The position numbers were made by a program, and so were the translations under genes. 11,712 bases of DNA, from positions 1 through 11,712 of the forward strand of contig JAJQDJ010000076.1 of NCBI GenBank assembly GCA_021202205.1, read 5' to 3'. This document shows positions 1-6,750 of this stretch, one piece after another. The notes under the pieces were generated by a model. The model saw only the letters and a program-made list of their open reading frames with translations, was not told where the DNA came from and searched no databases. Each line of letters begins with the position of its first letter. Within the stretch, counting starts at the first letter, position 1. Origin of the DNA: Erysipelotrichaceae bacterium. GTDB lineage: Bacteria > Bacillota_I > Bacilli_A > Erysipelotrichales > Coprobacillaceae.

Positions 1-5
1 TGATA

Positions 6-29
6 GTGTATAAATAACAATTTATACAC
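6..29. repeat. Perfect 10-bp inverted repeat, operator-like
   Basis: The arms GTGTATAAAT (6-15) and ATTTATACAC (20-29) are exact reverse complements separated by four bases (AACA). The whole element is AT-rich and has no following T-run, so it is a poor terminator. It resembles a binding site for a dimeric regulator. It lies about 195 bp upstream of the regulator gene, so it could belong either to this operon or to whatever lies to the left of the window. The binding protein is unknown. Confidence 0.55.
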
Positions 30-52
30 AAAAAGAAGTTAAACAATAAGTG

Positions 53-70
53 AAATTATCAAGATAATTT
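53..70. repeat. Perfect 8-bp inverted repeat, operator-like
   Basis: AAATTATC (53-60) and GATAATTT (63-70) are exact reverse complements around a two-base centre (AA), giving an 18-bp palindrome. It lies 24 bp downstream of the first inverted repeat, in the non-coding leader of the regulator gene. Its sequence differs from the first repeat, so the two need not bind the same protein. An operator role is inferred from symmetry and position only. Confidence 0.5.
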
Positions 71-75
71 AAAAT

Positions 76-138
76 AGTGTTTAATTTTTATAAGAGAAAT
101 TTAGACAATTTGTTTACTTATAGAAACATATAAACACT
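76..138. repeat. Widely spaced 8-bp inverted repeat in the leader
   Basis: AGTGTTTA (76-83) is the exact reverse complement of TAAACACT (131-138), with 47 bp between them. A related octamer AATAAGTG (45-52) is the reverse complement of CACTTATT (135-142). In such AT-rich DNA some of this could be chance, but three overlapping symmetries in about 140 bp make the leader a candidate regulatory region. Positions 1-223 contain no credible gene. Confidence 0.3.
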
Positions 139-168
139 TATTGTATAGATTTATTGAAGAAGACCAAT

Positions 169-197
169 TTGTTTTAAAAATATATATCTTGTAAGAT
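169..197 (+). promoter_or_regulatory. Possible sigma-A promoter of the PTS/galTE operon
   Basis: TTGTTT (169-174) and TAAGAT (192-197) are separated by 17 bp. They match the -35 box at 3 of 6 and the -10 box at 4 of 6 positions. A start near position 204 would leave a very short leader before the Shine-Dalgarno at 211. Other weak AT-rich candidates exist further upstream (for example TATAAA at 129-134). No sigma-54 type -24/-12 element (TGGCAC-N5-TTGCA) is seen in 1-223. This is a tentative call. Confidence 0.25.
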
Positions 198-223
198 GAA
201 TTTAGATAGAAAGGGAGAAGATT

Positions 224-2752
224 ATGAAAACGAATAAACAGCGTGTCTATGATTTTATTGTCAATTATACAAAAGAATTTCAAACAAATGTCAATGAGTT
301 TCCAAAATTTGATACACAATTTCTATCTAAACAATTGAATATGCAAAGAAGCAATATATCTGGTATACTCAATCAATTGGTGAAAGAAAAATTGATAGAA
401 AAAACAAATGGGCGCCCAGTACTCTATTATTTATCTCAAGATGTACAATTTGAAAATGATTTTTTTTCGTCATTAATTGGTTATGATAGTAGTTTAAAAG
501 AAGCTATTCAGCTCACTCAAGCTGCTTTAACTTATCCAATGCGTATTCCTAGAATACTCTACATTGGTCAAAAGGGTGTTGGGATTAGAACACTTACACA
601 AAAGATTTATGAATTTGCATGTTCAATTCATTTACTACAAAAAGATGCACCTTATACCTTCTATGATTGTTCATCAGATGATCTATCACTATTAGATAAT
701 CTATTTATTGAAAATAATCAAGGACTCATACTATTAAGAAACGCAGATTATTTATCTAGACAAACAGCATTGCATTTAAAGTCAAATATTCAAAATAATA
801 AAACACTTCATTTTATTCTTATTGTTCATATGAACGAAGAAACTGATATATCTTATATAAAAGACGAATTTAATTTTATTGTTCATTTCACCTCCTTGAA
901 AAATAGATCATTTTTAGAAAGATACCAATTCATCGAAAAGTTTCTACAAAATGAAGCTAATCAATTGAATAAAAAGATAGAAATCAATTACGGTTTAATG
1001 CAATGCTTAATGGTTTATCCTTGTCAGGATAATCTTATAGGTCTAAGAAATAATATTCGTTATGGTGTAGCAAATGCGTTGGTTAAAAGCAAAAAGAAGA
1101 ATGAAGTCATTATTGAATTAAGTGATTTACCAGCAGATGTTAGAAAAGGATTATTATATCTTAAAGATAATATAATTCAATTAGAAACAATAATAGATAA
1201 AAATACAAACTATGTGTTTTACTCAGACAAAACTTTAAGATATAAAGATAAAAGCGAAAATATCAATATTTATTCCAAGCTTGATGCTTCATACCATAGT
1301 TTTTCATCTCAAGATGCCAATGATTATATTTATGCGAATATAGAGAGTAAGATTAATGATTATCTCAATCAATTAACACAAAATATAACACAAGAAAAAT
1401 TAGATGCCATTGTATCTGAAAAACTTAGACAAATCGTACAGGATTTTTTAAATAATGCCTCAATACGTTTCAATCAGGTTTATTCTAATAATATTTATTA
1501 TGGCATATGCCTTCATTTAAACAATGCTATTATTAAAAATCAAAATAAACAAAGATTATCCAATGATAATATCATGAACATTATTGATAACTATGATGAA
1601 GAATATATATTTGTCAGAAAATTTATGCGTGAATTACAAAATACTTTCAATATTCATTTATCAATAGATGAAACCATCATAGTTACTCTATTTATGACTA
1701 TAACAAAAACATCTCAAAATTGTTATGTAACTATTCTCATTGCGATGCATGGCAAAAGCATGGCTTCATCTATTGTGGAGGTTGTGAAAAGTTTGATGCC
1801 TGTTAGAAATATAGAATTTTTTAACTTATTGTTAGAGGATGATATAGAAGATTCGTATGAATTATTAAAAGACAAGATAATAGATATGAATCAAGGAAGT
1901 GGTGTTTTGATATTTTATGATATGGGATCGATTCGTGTTATGTTGGATTCTATTCAAGAAGAAACACATATTCCATTACGTGCGATTGAAGTGCCTGTAC
2001 CATTACTTGCAATGAGTGCAGGTAAACAGTGTGAAGAAGGCCATACCTTGGATGAAGTCTATGAACGTGTTGTTCATGAATACTCAGAAATATCTTATAA
2101 TCGAAAAAATCATAAAGATATTGTCATAGCATTATCGACGATTAATGAAAACAATAGTGAAAGTATTAAAAGATATTTACAAACCTTAGAAGATTATAGA
2201 GATTATCGTATCTTAGCTTTCAATATTACAGATAAACAAAATCTTATTAATAAAATTAATGAAATACAAATAAATGGTAAAGTTATAGGTATTGTAGGAA
2301 CATATAATCCTGATATATTTAATATTCCTTATGTTGATTATCAACATTTACCTCATATTTATACCATTCATGAATTATTTGCGAATAAACAAGAGGATTT
2401 TGATGTATTAAGATATCTAACGGAACAATTTGATATCTTTGACTATGAAGATTTAAAGAAAACATTATTGCCATTCATTGATACATTAGAAGATATATTT
2501 GAAGAAACATTTGATGAAGATACAAGGTTAGGATTACTTATACATATGGGATGTTTAATTGATAGATTGTATAAGAAGCAGAGTTCAGCTATTAATTTTA
2601 ATATGGATCATATTAAAAATGAATATATGATCGAATTTGAAAAAGTTAATGTTGCTTTAGGGATCTTAGAAGAGGCATTTGATATAACTTTTAGTGAAGG
2701 AGACAAAGCAACTATTGTAGAAATTATTATTAATTATAGAAAGAGGAAATAA
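224..2752 (+). CDS. LevR-like PRD transcriptional regulator with degenerate AAA+ domain
   Basis: This 842-residue protein has the LevR/ManR domain order. Residues 1-70 form a winged helix-turn-helix ending in NGRPVLYYL, a segment seen in LevR-type N-termini. Residues about 80-310 are an AAA+-like region. PRD1 spans about 395-495 (His431 in LHLNNAI), an EIIA-Man-like domain about 500-625 (His509 in IAMHGKS), a GatB/EIIB-like segment about 630-720, and PRD2 about 740-842 (His774 in LLIHMG). In B. subtilis LevR the EIIA-like and PRD2 histidines are phosphorylated by HPr and EIIB and tune activity. The Walker A motif reads GQKGVGIRT, lacking the lysine. The Walker B region reads LILLRNA, lacking Asp-Glu. 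No GAFTGA loop is visible, so sigma-54-dependent ATPase activation is doubtful. The start has a good Shine-Dalgarno (AAGGGAG, 211-217). It is the first gene of the operon, ending 1 bp before the EIIA gene, which suggests autoregulation and control of lactose PTS expression. Confidence 0.85.
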   Translation: MKTNKQRVYDFIVNYTKEFQTNVNEFPKFDTQFLSKQLNMQRSNISGILNQLVKEKLIEKTNGRPVLYYLSQDVQFENDFFSSLIGYDSSLKEAIQLTQAALTYPMRIPRILYIGQKGVGIRTLTQKIYEFACSIHLLQKDAPYTFYDCSSDDLSLLDNLFIENNQGLILLRNADYLSRQTALHLKSNIQNNKTLHFILIVHMNEETDISYIKDEFNFIVHFTSLKNRSFLERYQFIEKFLQNEANQLNKKIEINYGLMQCLMVYPCQDNLIGLRNNIRYGVANALVKSKKKNEVIIELSDLPADVRKGLLYLKDNIIQLETIIDKNTNYVFYSDKTLRYKDKSENINIYSKLDASYHSFSSQDANDYIYANIESKINDYLNQLTQNITQEKLDAIVSEKLRQIVQDFLNNASIRFNQVYSNNIYYGICLHLNNAIIKNQNKQRLSNDNIMNIIDNYDEEYIFVRKFMRELQNTFNIHLSIDETIIVTLFMTITKTSQNCYVTILIAMHGKSMASSIVEVVKSLMPVRNIEFFNLLLEDDIEDSYELLKDKIIDMNQGSGVLIFYDMGSIRVMLDSIQEETHIPLRAIEVPVPLLAMSAGKQCEEGHTLDEVYERVVHEYSEISYNRKNHKDIVIALSTINENNSESIKRYLQTLEDYRDYRILAFNITDKQNLINKINEIQINGKVIGIVGTYNPDIFNIPYVDYQHLPHIYTIHELFANKQEDFDVLRYLTEQFDIFDYEDLKKTLLPFIDTLEDIFEETFDEDTRLGLLIHMGCLIDRLYKKQSSAINFNMDHIKNEYMIEFEKVNVALGILEEAFDITFSEGDKATIVEIIINYRKRK

Positions 2753-2753
2753 C

Positions 2754-3059
2754 ATGACAAAAGAAGAAGCAAGTATGATAGGTTTTGAAATTGTTGCCTA
2801 TTCAGGTGATGCAAGAAGCAAGTTATTATTAGCTGTTGAAAAAGCAAAACAAATGAATTTTAATGAATGTCAAAAGCTGATTGATGAAGCTAATGAATGT
2901 TTAAATGATGCTCATAGAGCTCAAACGGAATTATTACAAATGGAAGCCAGAGGCGAAAACATTGAGATCAGTTTTATTACTGTTCATGCTCAAGATCATT
3001 TAATGACAACAATTTTATTAAAAGATATTATTCCTAATTTATTGGATATATATAGATAG
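2754..3059 (+). CDS. lacF: PTS lactose-family EIIA component
   Basis: A 101-residue cytosolic all-helical protein matching the lactose/cellobiose EIIA family, whose usual length is about 100-105. The family signature VHAQDHLMT is present. His78 is the predicted phosphorylation site and Asp81 the residue that in Lactococcus LacF coordinates the trimer's metal ion. It accepts phosphate from HPr and passes it to the cysteine of the EIIB domain encoded next. The start is set by AAGAGGAA (2741-2748), which lies inside the end of the regulator gene. The next gene starts 9 bp after its stop. The family also serves chitobiose and cellobiose permeases, so lactose is assigned from the neighbouring lacE-like and lacG-like genes. 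Confidence 0.92.
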   Translation: MTKEEASMIGFEIVAYSGDARSKLLLAVEKAKQMNFNECQKLIDEANECLNDAHRAQTELLQMEARGENIEISFITVHAQDHLMTTILLKDIIPNLLDIYR

Positions 3060-3068
3060 GAGAAAACT

Positions 3069-4712
3069 ATGGATGTTTTAATTGGACAAATTGAAAAGGC
3101 AAAGCCTTTATTTGAAAAAGTTTCTCGTAATAAATATTTAAAGGCTATTCGTGACGGTTTTATGTCAGCTATGCCTGTAGTATTATTCTCAAGTATCTTC
3201 ATGTTAATAGCTTATGTACCTAATATCTTTGGATTCTATTGGTCTGAAGATATTGAAACTATGATTTTAAAACCATACAATTATTCGATGGGCTTGTTAG
3301 CGGTTTTGGTAGCAGGGACAACAGCTAAAAATTTGTGTGACAGTTTGAATCGTGATATGCCAGTTAATAGACAGATTAACAATATTTCAACATTTATGGC
3401 AGCCATCGTCGGTTTTATGGTTGTGGCTGTTGATAGTATTGAAGATGGTTTTGCAAGTGGTTATATGGGATCTAAAGGACTGCTAACAGCATTTTTGGTA
3501 GCATTTATAGTATGTAATGTTTATAAGTTTTGTGTTAAGCGTAATATTACTATTCGTATGCCCGAAGAGGTTCCACCCAATATTTCGCAAACATTTGCTG
3601 ATGTCATTCCCTTTGCAGTATCTGTTATTTTATTAACACTATTTGATATTGTCTTTAGACATTTTGCCGGTATGTGCTTTGCAGCGGCTGTGATTGAATT
3701 TTTTAAGCCAATATTTACAGCAGCTGATGGTTATTTAGGATTAGCGATTATTTATGGTGCCATGTCTTTATTCTGGTTTGTTGGTATTCAAGGCCCTTCC
3801 ATTGTAGAACCAGCTGTATCAGCCATATATTATGTGAATATTGCAGCTAACTTAGAATTATATCAATCTGGTGCACATGCCTATAATATTTTAACACCAG
3901 GTGTTCAACAATTTGTGGCTACTTTAGGAGGAACAGGTGCAACCTTGGTTATAACATTGATGTTTGCTTTTATGGCCAAATCTAAAGAATTAAGAGCAGT
4001 TGGTAGAGCAAGTTCAATACCTGTATTATTTGGTGTCAATGAACCTATTTTATTTGGAGCACCACTTATCTTAAATCCAATATTCTTCTTTCCATTTGTT
4101 TTTGCACCAATACTCAATGTTTGGTTATTTAAAGTATTTGTAGATTTTCTTGGTATGAATAGCTTTATGTATATCTTACCTTGGACAACACCAGGACCCT
4201 TAGGTATTATATTAGGCTGTGGAATAAGTATTTTATCCATTATATTTGCGATATTTATTTTAGCTGTAGACTTTGTCTTCTATTATCCATTCTTTAAAGT
4301 TTATGATAAACAAAAATGTGAAGAAGAAGCATTAAAAGGTGGTTATAAACAAGAAGAGGAGGAACATATTGAAGTTAGTCATGATGTTGTCAATGAAAAA
4401 CGTGTCTTAGTATTATGTGCTGGTGGCGGTACCAGTGGACTATTAGCGAATGCTCTTTCAAAAGGAGCAGCAGAAAAAGGTATTTCTATTATTACAGCAG
4501 CTGGATCCTATGGAGCTCATTATGATTTGTTGAAAGATTATGATTTGGTTGTTTTAGCTCCACAAGTGGCTAATTATTATGAAGATTTAAAGAAAGATAC
4601 AGATCGTCTAGGCATTAAATGTGCATCATGCGATGGTAAAAATTATATTGAATTAACTCGTAATCCACAAAAAGCACTAGAATTTGTATTTTCAATCTTA
4701 GAAGGAGAGTAA
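3069..4712 (+). CDS. lacE: PTS lactose-family EIICB permease
   Basis: A 547-residue membrane transporter that imports and phosphorylates a beta-galactoside, probably lactose. Residues about 25-410 form the EIIC channel, with roughly ten hydrophobic segments and the motifs GPSIVEPA, GGTGATL, GVNEPILFGAP and LPWTTPGPLG, all typical of LacE. A short acidic linker (about 413-442) joins it to EIIB (443-547), whose phosphocysteine is Cys450 in VLVLCAGGGTSGLLANAL. The fused IIC-IIB order is that of lactose-type rather than cellobiose-type permeases. The linker is shorter than I recall for the roughly 570-residue staphylococcal and lactococcal proteins. An oddity is Gln241 in VGIQGPS, where I expect His. 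With Glu325 in GVNEP, this position corresponds in spacing (84 residues) to the substrate-contacting His250/Glu334 pair of the ChbC structure. Translation starts behind AGGAG at 3058-3062, overlapping the lacF stop. Confidence 0.93.
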   Translation: MDVLIGQIEKAKPLFEKVSRNKYLKAIRDGFMSAMPVVLFSSIFMLIAYVPNIFGFYWSEDIETMILKPYNYSMGLLAVLVAGTTAKNLCDSLNRDMPVNRQINNISTFMAAIVGFMVVAVDSIEDGFASGYMGSKGLLTAFLVAFIVCNVYKFCVKRNITIRMPEEVPPNISQTFADVIPFAVSVILLTLFDIVFRHFAGMCFAAAVIEFFKPIFTAADGYLGLAIIYGAMSLFWFVGIQGPSIVEPAVSAIYYVNIAANLELYQSGAHAYNILTPGVQQFVATLGGTGATLVITLMFAFMAKSKELRAVGRASSIPVLFGVNEPILFGAPLILNPIFFFPFVFAPILNVWLFKVFVDFLGMNSFMYILPWTTPGPLGIILGCGISILSIIFAIFILAVDFVFYYPFFKVYDKQKCEEEALKGGYKQEEEEHIEVSHDVVNEKRVLVLCAGGGTSGLLANALSKGAAEKGISIITAAGSYGAHYDLLKDYDLVVLAPQVANYYEDLKKDTDRLGIKCASCDGKNYIELTRNPQKALEFVFSILEGE

Positions 4713-4714
4713 GT

Positions 4715-6100
4715 ATGAAGTTAAGTAAGGATTTTGTTTTTGGAGGAGCCACAGCGGCATATCAATGCGAGGGTAGCTGTTTAAGTCATGGGAAAGGAAA
4801 AGTCGCCTGGGATGATTATTTATCATCCCAAGGACGTTTTTCACCAGAACCAGCCAGTGATTTTTATCATATGTATCCAGTTGATTTAAAACTATGTCAA
4901 CAATTTTCTCTTCAGGCAATTCGCATTTCTATTGCCTGGTCACGAATTTTTCCTGATGGAAAAGGAAAAATCAATCAAGAAGGTGTTGATTTTTATCATC
5001 GCTTGTTTCAGGAATGTCATAAAAATAATGTGGAACCATATGTGACATTACATCATTTTGATACACCTGATGCTTTACATAGAAATGGTGATTTTCTTAA
5101 TCAGGAAACAATTGATGCATACGTTGAATATGCGAAGTTTTGTTTTGCTGAATATAAAGATGAAGTCACTTATTGGTTTACTTTTAATGAAGTATGGCCT
5201 ATTGCTTGTAATCAATATATTAGTGGTACATTTCCACCATGCATTCAATATGATATTTCCAAAGCTATTCATTCTATGTATAATATGATGCTTGCTCACA
5301 GTCTTGCTGTTAATATTTATAAAGAACACTATGATGGAAAAATAGGTATTATTCATTCCTTGGAAACAAAATATCCTTATGATGAAAACCATATTCAAGA
5401 TAAAATTGCTTGTCAAAAAGAAGATGTATTAGCTAATCAATTTTTATTGGATATGACATTACAAGGAAGTATAAGTGATAACACATATAATATTATCCAA
5501 CAATTAGATAGTACATTTCATTATAATCCTCGAGAAATAGAAATCATGCAACAGGCTTCAAAAAAAATTGATTATTTAGGAATTAACTATTATCAAAGTC
5601 ATTTTATTAAAGACTATCAAGGTGAAAGCCAAATTCATCATAATGGCACAGGTGATAAGGGAACCAATGTTTTTAGATTAAAAAATATAGGTGAACGAGC
5701 TTTTAAAGCGAATATTCCTACGACTGATTGGGATTGGATGATTTATCCTCAAGGACTCTATGATATGGTTAAACGTATATCACAACAATATCATTTCAAT
5801 AAGGGTATCTATGTTACAGAAAATGGTATGGGATATAAAGATGATTTTGTAGATGGTATCATTGATGATGAACCACGTATTGATTACATCAAACAACATT
5901 TAATGGCCATACAAAAAGCTATTAATGAGGGCATCAATATGAAAGGTTATTTTGTTTGGTCACTAATGGATATGTTTTCTTGGTCTAATGGCTATAATAA
6001 ACGTTATGGTTTATTCTATGTGGATTTTAATACCCAAAAACGTTATCCAAAAGCATCTGCTTACTGGTATAAACGAGTTATTGAAAATAAAGAGGTATAG
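4715..6100 (+). CDS. lacG: 6-phospho-beta-galactosidase, GH1
   Basis: A 461-residue cytosolic GH1 enzyme, close to the 468 residues of Lactococcus LacG. It hydrolyses lactose-6'-phosphate to glucose and galactose-6-phosphate with retention. The acid/base is Glu159 (TFNE) and the nucleophile Glu369 (VTENG). The phosphate-binding set is intact in FSWSNGYNKRYG: Ser422, Lys429 and Tyr431 correspond to Ser428, Lys435 and Tyr437 of LacG. Trp423 occupies the position of LacG Trp429, a residue associated with galacto rather than gluco preference, which favours 6-phospho-beta-galactosidase over 6-phospho-beta-glucosidase. The N-terminal signature FVFGGATAAYQCEG is typical. The gene starts 2 bp after lacE with GGAGAG at 4704-4709. 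No signal peptide is present, as expected for an enzyme acting on a PTS product. Confidence 0.93.
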   Translation: MKLSKDFVFGGATAAYQCEGSCLSHGKGKVAWDDYLSSQGRFSPEPASDFYHMYPVDLKLCQQFSLQAIRISIAWSRIFPDGKGKINQEGVDFYHRLFQECHKNNVEPYVTLHHFDTPDALHRNGDFLNQETIDAYVEYAKFCFAEYKDEVTYWFTFNEVWPIACNQYISGTFPPCIQYDISKAIHSMYNMMLAHSLAVNIYKEHYDGKIGIIHSLETKYPYDENHIQDKIACQKEDVLANQFLLDMTLQGSISDNTYNIIQQLDSTFHYNPREIEIMQQASKKIDYLGINYYQSHFIKDYQGESQIHHNGTGDKGTNVFRLKNIGERAFKANIPTTDWDWMIYPQGLYDMVKRISQQYHFNKGIYVTENGMGYKDDFVDGIIDDEPRIDYIKQHLMAIQKAINEGINMKGYFVWSLMDMFSWSNGYNKRYGLFYVDFNTQKRYPKASAYWYKRVIENKEV

Positions 6101-6102
6101 CC

Positions 6103-6750
6103 ATGCAAGGTGTAATATTTGACTTTAATGGGACTCTATTTCTAGATAATGATAAGCATATTCTGGCTTGGAACAAAATATCTAGATTGCTTAGAAATTG
6201 TGATATTAGAGATAAAGAATTACATGAACATTTTAATGGTATTCCTAACGCATTGATTATTCCTTACTTAATGGGTAGAAAATGCAGTGATGAAGAAATA
6301 TTATATTATTCTATGTTAAAGGAACAATATTATAGAGAAAATTGTTTAGAAGACATCAACAATTTTCATCTTACAAATGGTGCAATTGCTTATTTTGAAA
6401 TACTTAACAAACAACAGATTCCTATCACTATTGCTAGTGCAACTATTAAAGAAAACATGGACTTTTTTATTAGCCATTTTCGTTTAGATAAATGGTTTGA
6501 TACTTCTAAAATAGTTTATGATGATGGATCATATGAAAATAAAATAGCTATGTATCTTCAAGCTGCACAAAACATTCATACTTCTATTTCTCATTGTATG
6601 ATTTATGAAGATGCATTGAGTGGTATTCAATCTGCATATCAAGCAGGGTGTTCTCATATTATAGTTTTAAACTCTGCTAATAAAAGGAAAGAATATGAAC
6701 AATTACCTGGAGTTGTTCGAGTGATAGATGATTTTAAAGAGGTGTTATAA
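6103..6750 (+). CDS. HAD-superfamily phosphatase/phosphomutase-like protein
   Basis: A 215-residue HAD protein of the beta-phosphoglucomutase-like type with a helical C1 cap (about residues 15-85). Motif I is FDFNGTL with the nucleophile Asp7, but Asn9 replaces the usual general acid/base Asp. Motif II is Ser112 (ASAT), motif III Lys147 (ENK) and motif IV Glu169-Asp170 (YEDALSGIQSAYQAG), close to the positions in Lactococcus beta-PGM. It sits 2 bp after lacG and abuts galT with no gap, exactly between the PTS half and the Leloir half of the operon. Inference: it dephosphorylates galactose-6-phosphate to galactose so that GalM/GalK can use it. Alternatives are a galactose phosphomutase or a general sugar-phosphate detoxifying phosphatase. 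Fold and family are secure; the substrate is a context-based guess. Its Shine-Dalgarno is AGAGG at 6091-6095. Confidence 0.85.
   Translation: MQGVIFDFNGTLFLDNDKHILAWNKISRLLRNCDIRDKELHEHFNGIPNALIIPYLMGRKCSDEEILYYSMLKEQYYRENCLEDINNFHLTNGAIAYFEILNKQQIPITIASATIKENMDFFISHFRLDKWFDTSKIVYDDGSYENKIAMYLQAAQNIHTSISHCMIYEDALSGIQSAYQAGCSHIIVLNSANKRKEYEQLPGVVRVIDDFKEVL

Noticed and set aside
1..223. Sigma-54 (-24/-12) promoter expected for a LevR-type regulator
   Set aside because: No TGGCAC-N5-TTGCA-like sequence was found here or in 9231-9356.
225..238. Possible CcpA cre site (TGAAAACGAATAAA) at the regulator start codon
   Set aside because: It mismatches two key positions of the cre consensus (10 and 13) and overlaps the coding start; no better cre was seen in the non-coding gaps.
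101..319. 72-codon open frame on the minus strand across the leader
   Set aside because: It overlaps the regulator's start, shows no recognisable domain, and looks like AT-rich read-through; its upstream end lies inside real coding sequence.
3905..4240. 111-codon minus-strand frame within the EIICB gene
   Set aside because: It is antisense to conserved LacE motifs (GVNEPILFGAP, PWTTPGPLG) and has no independent support.
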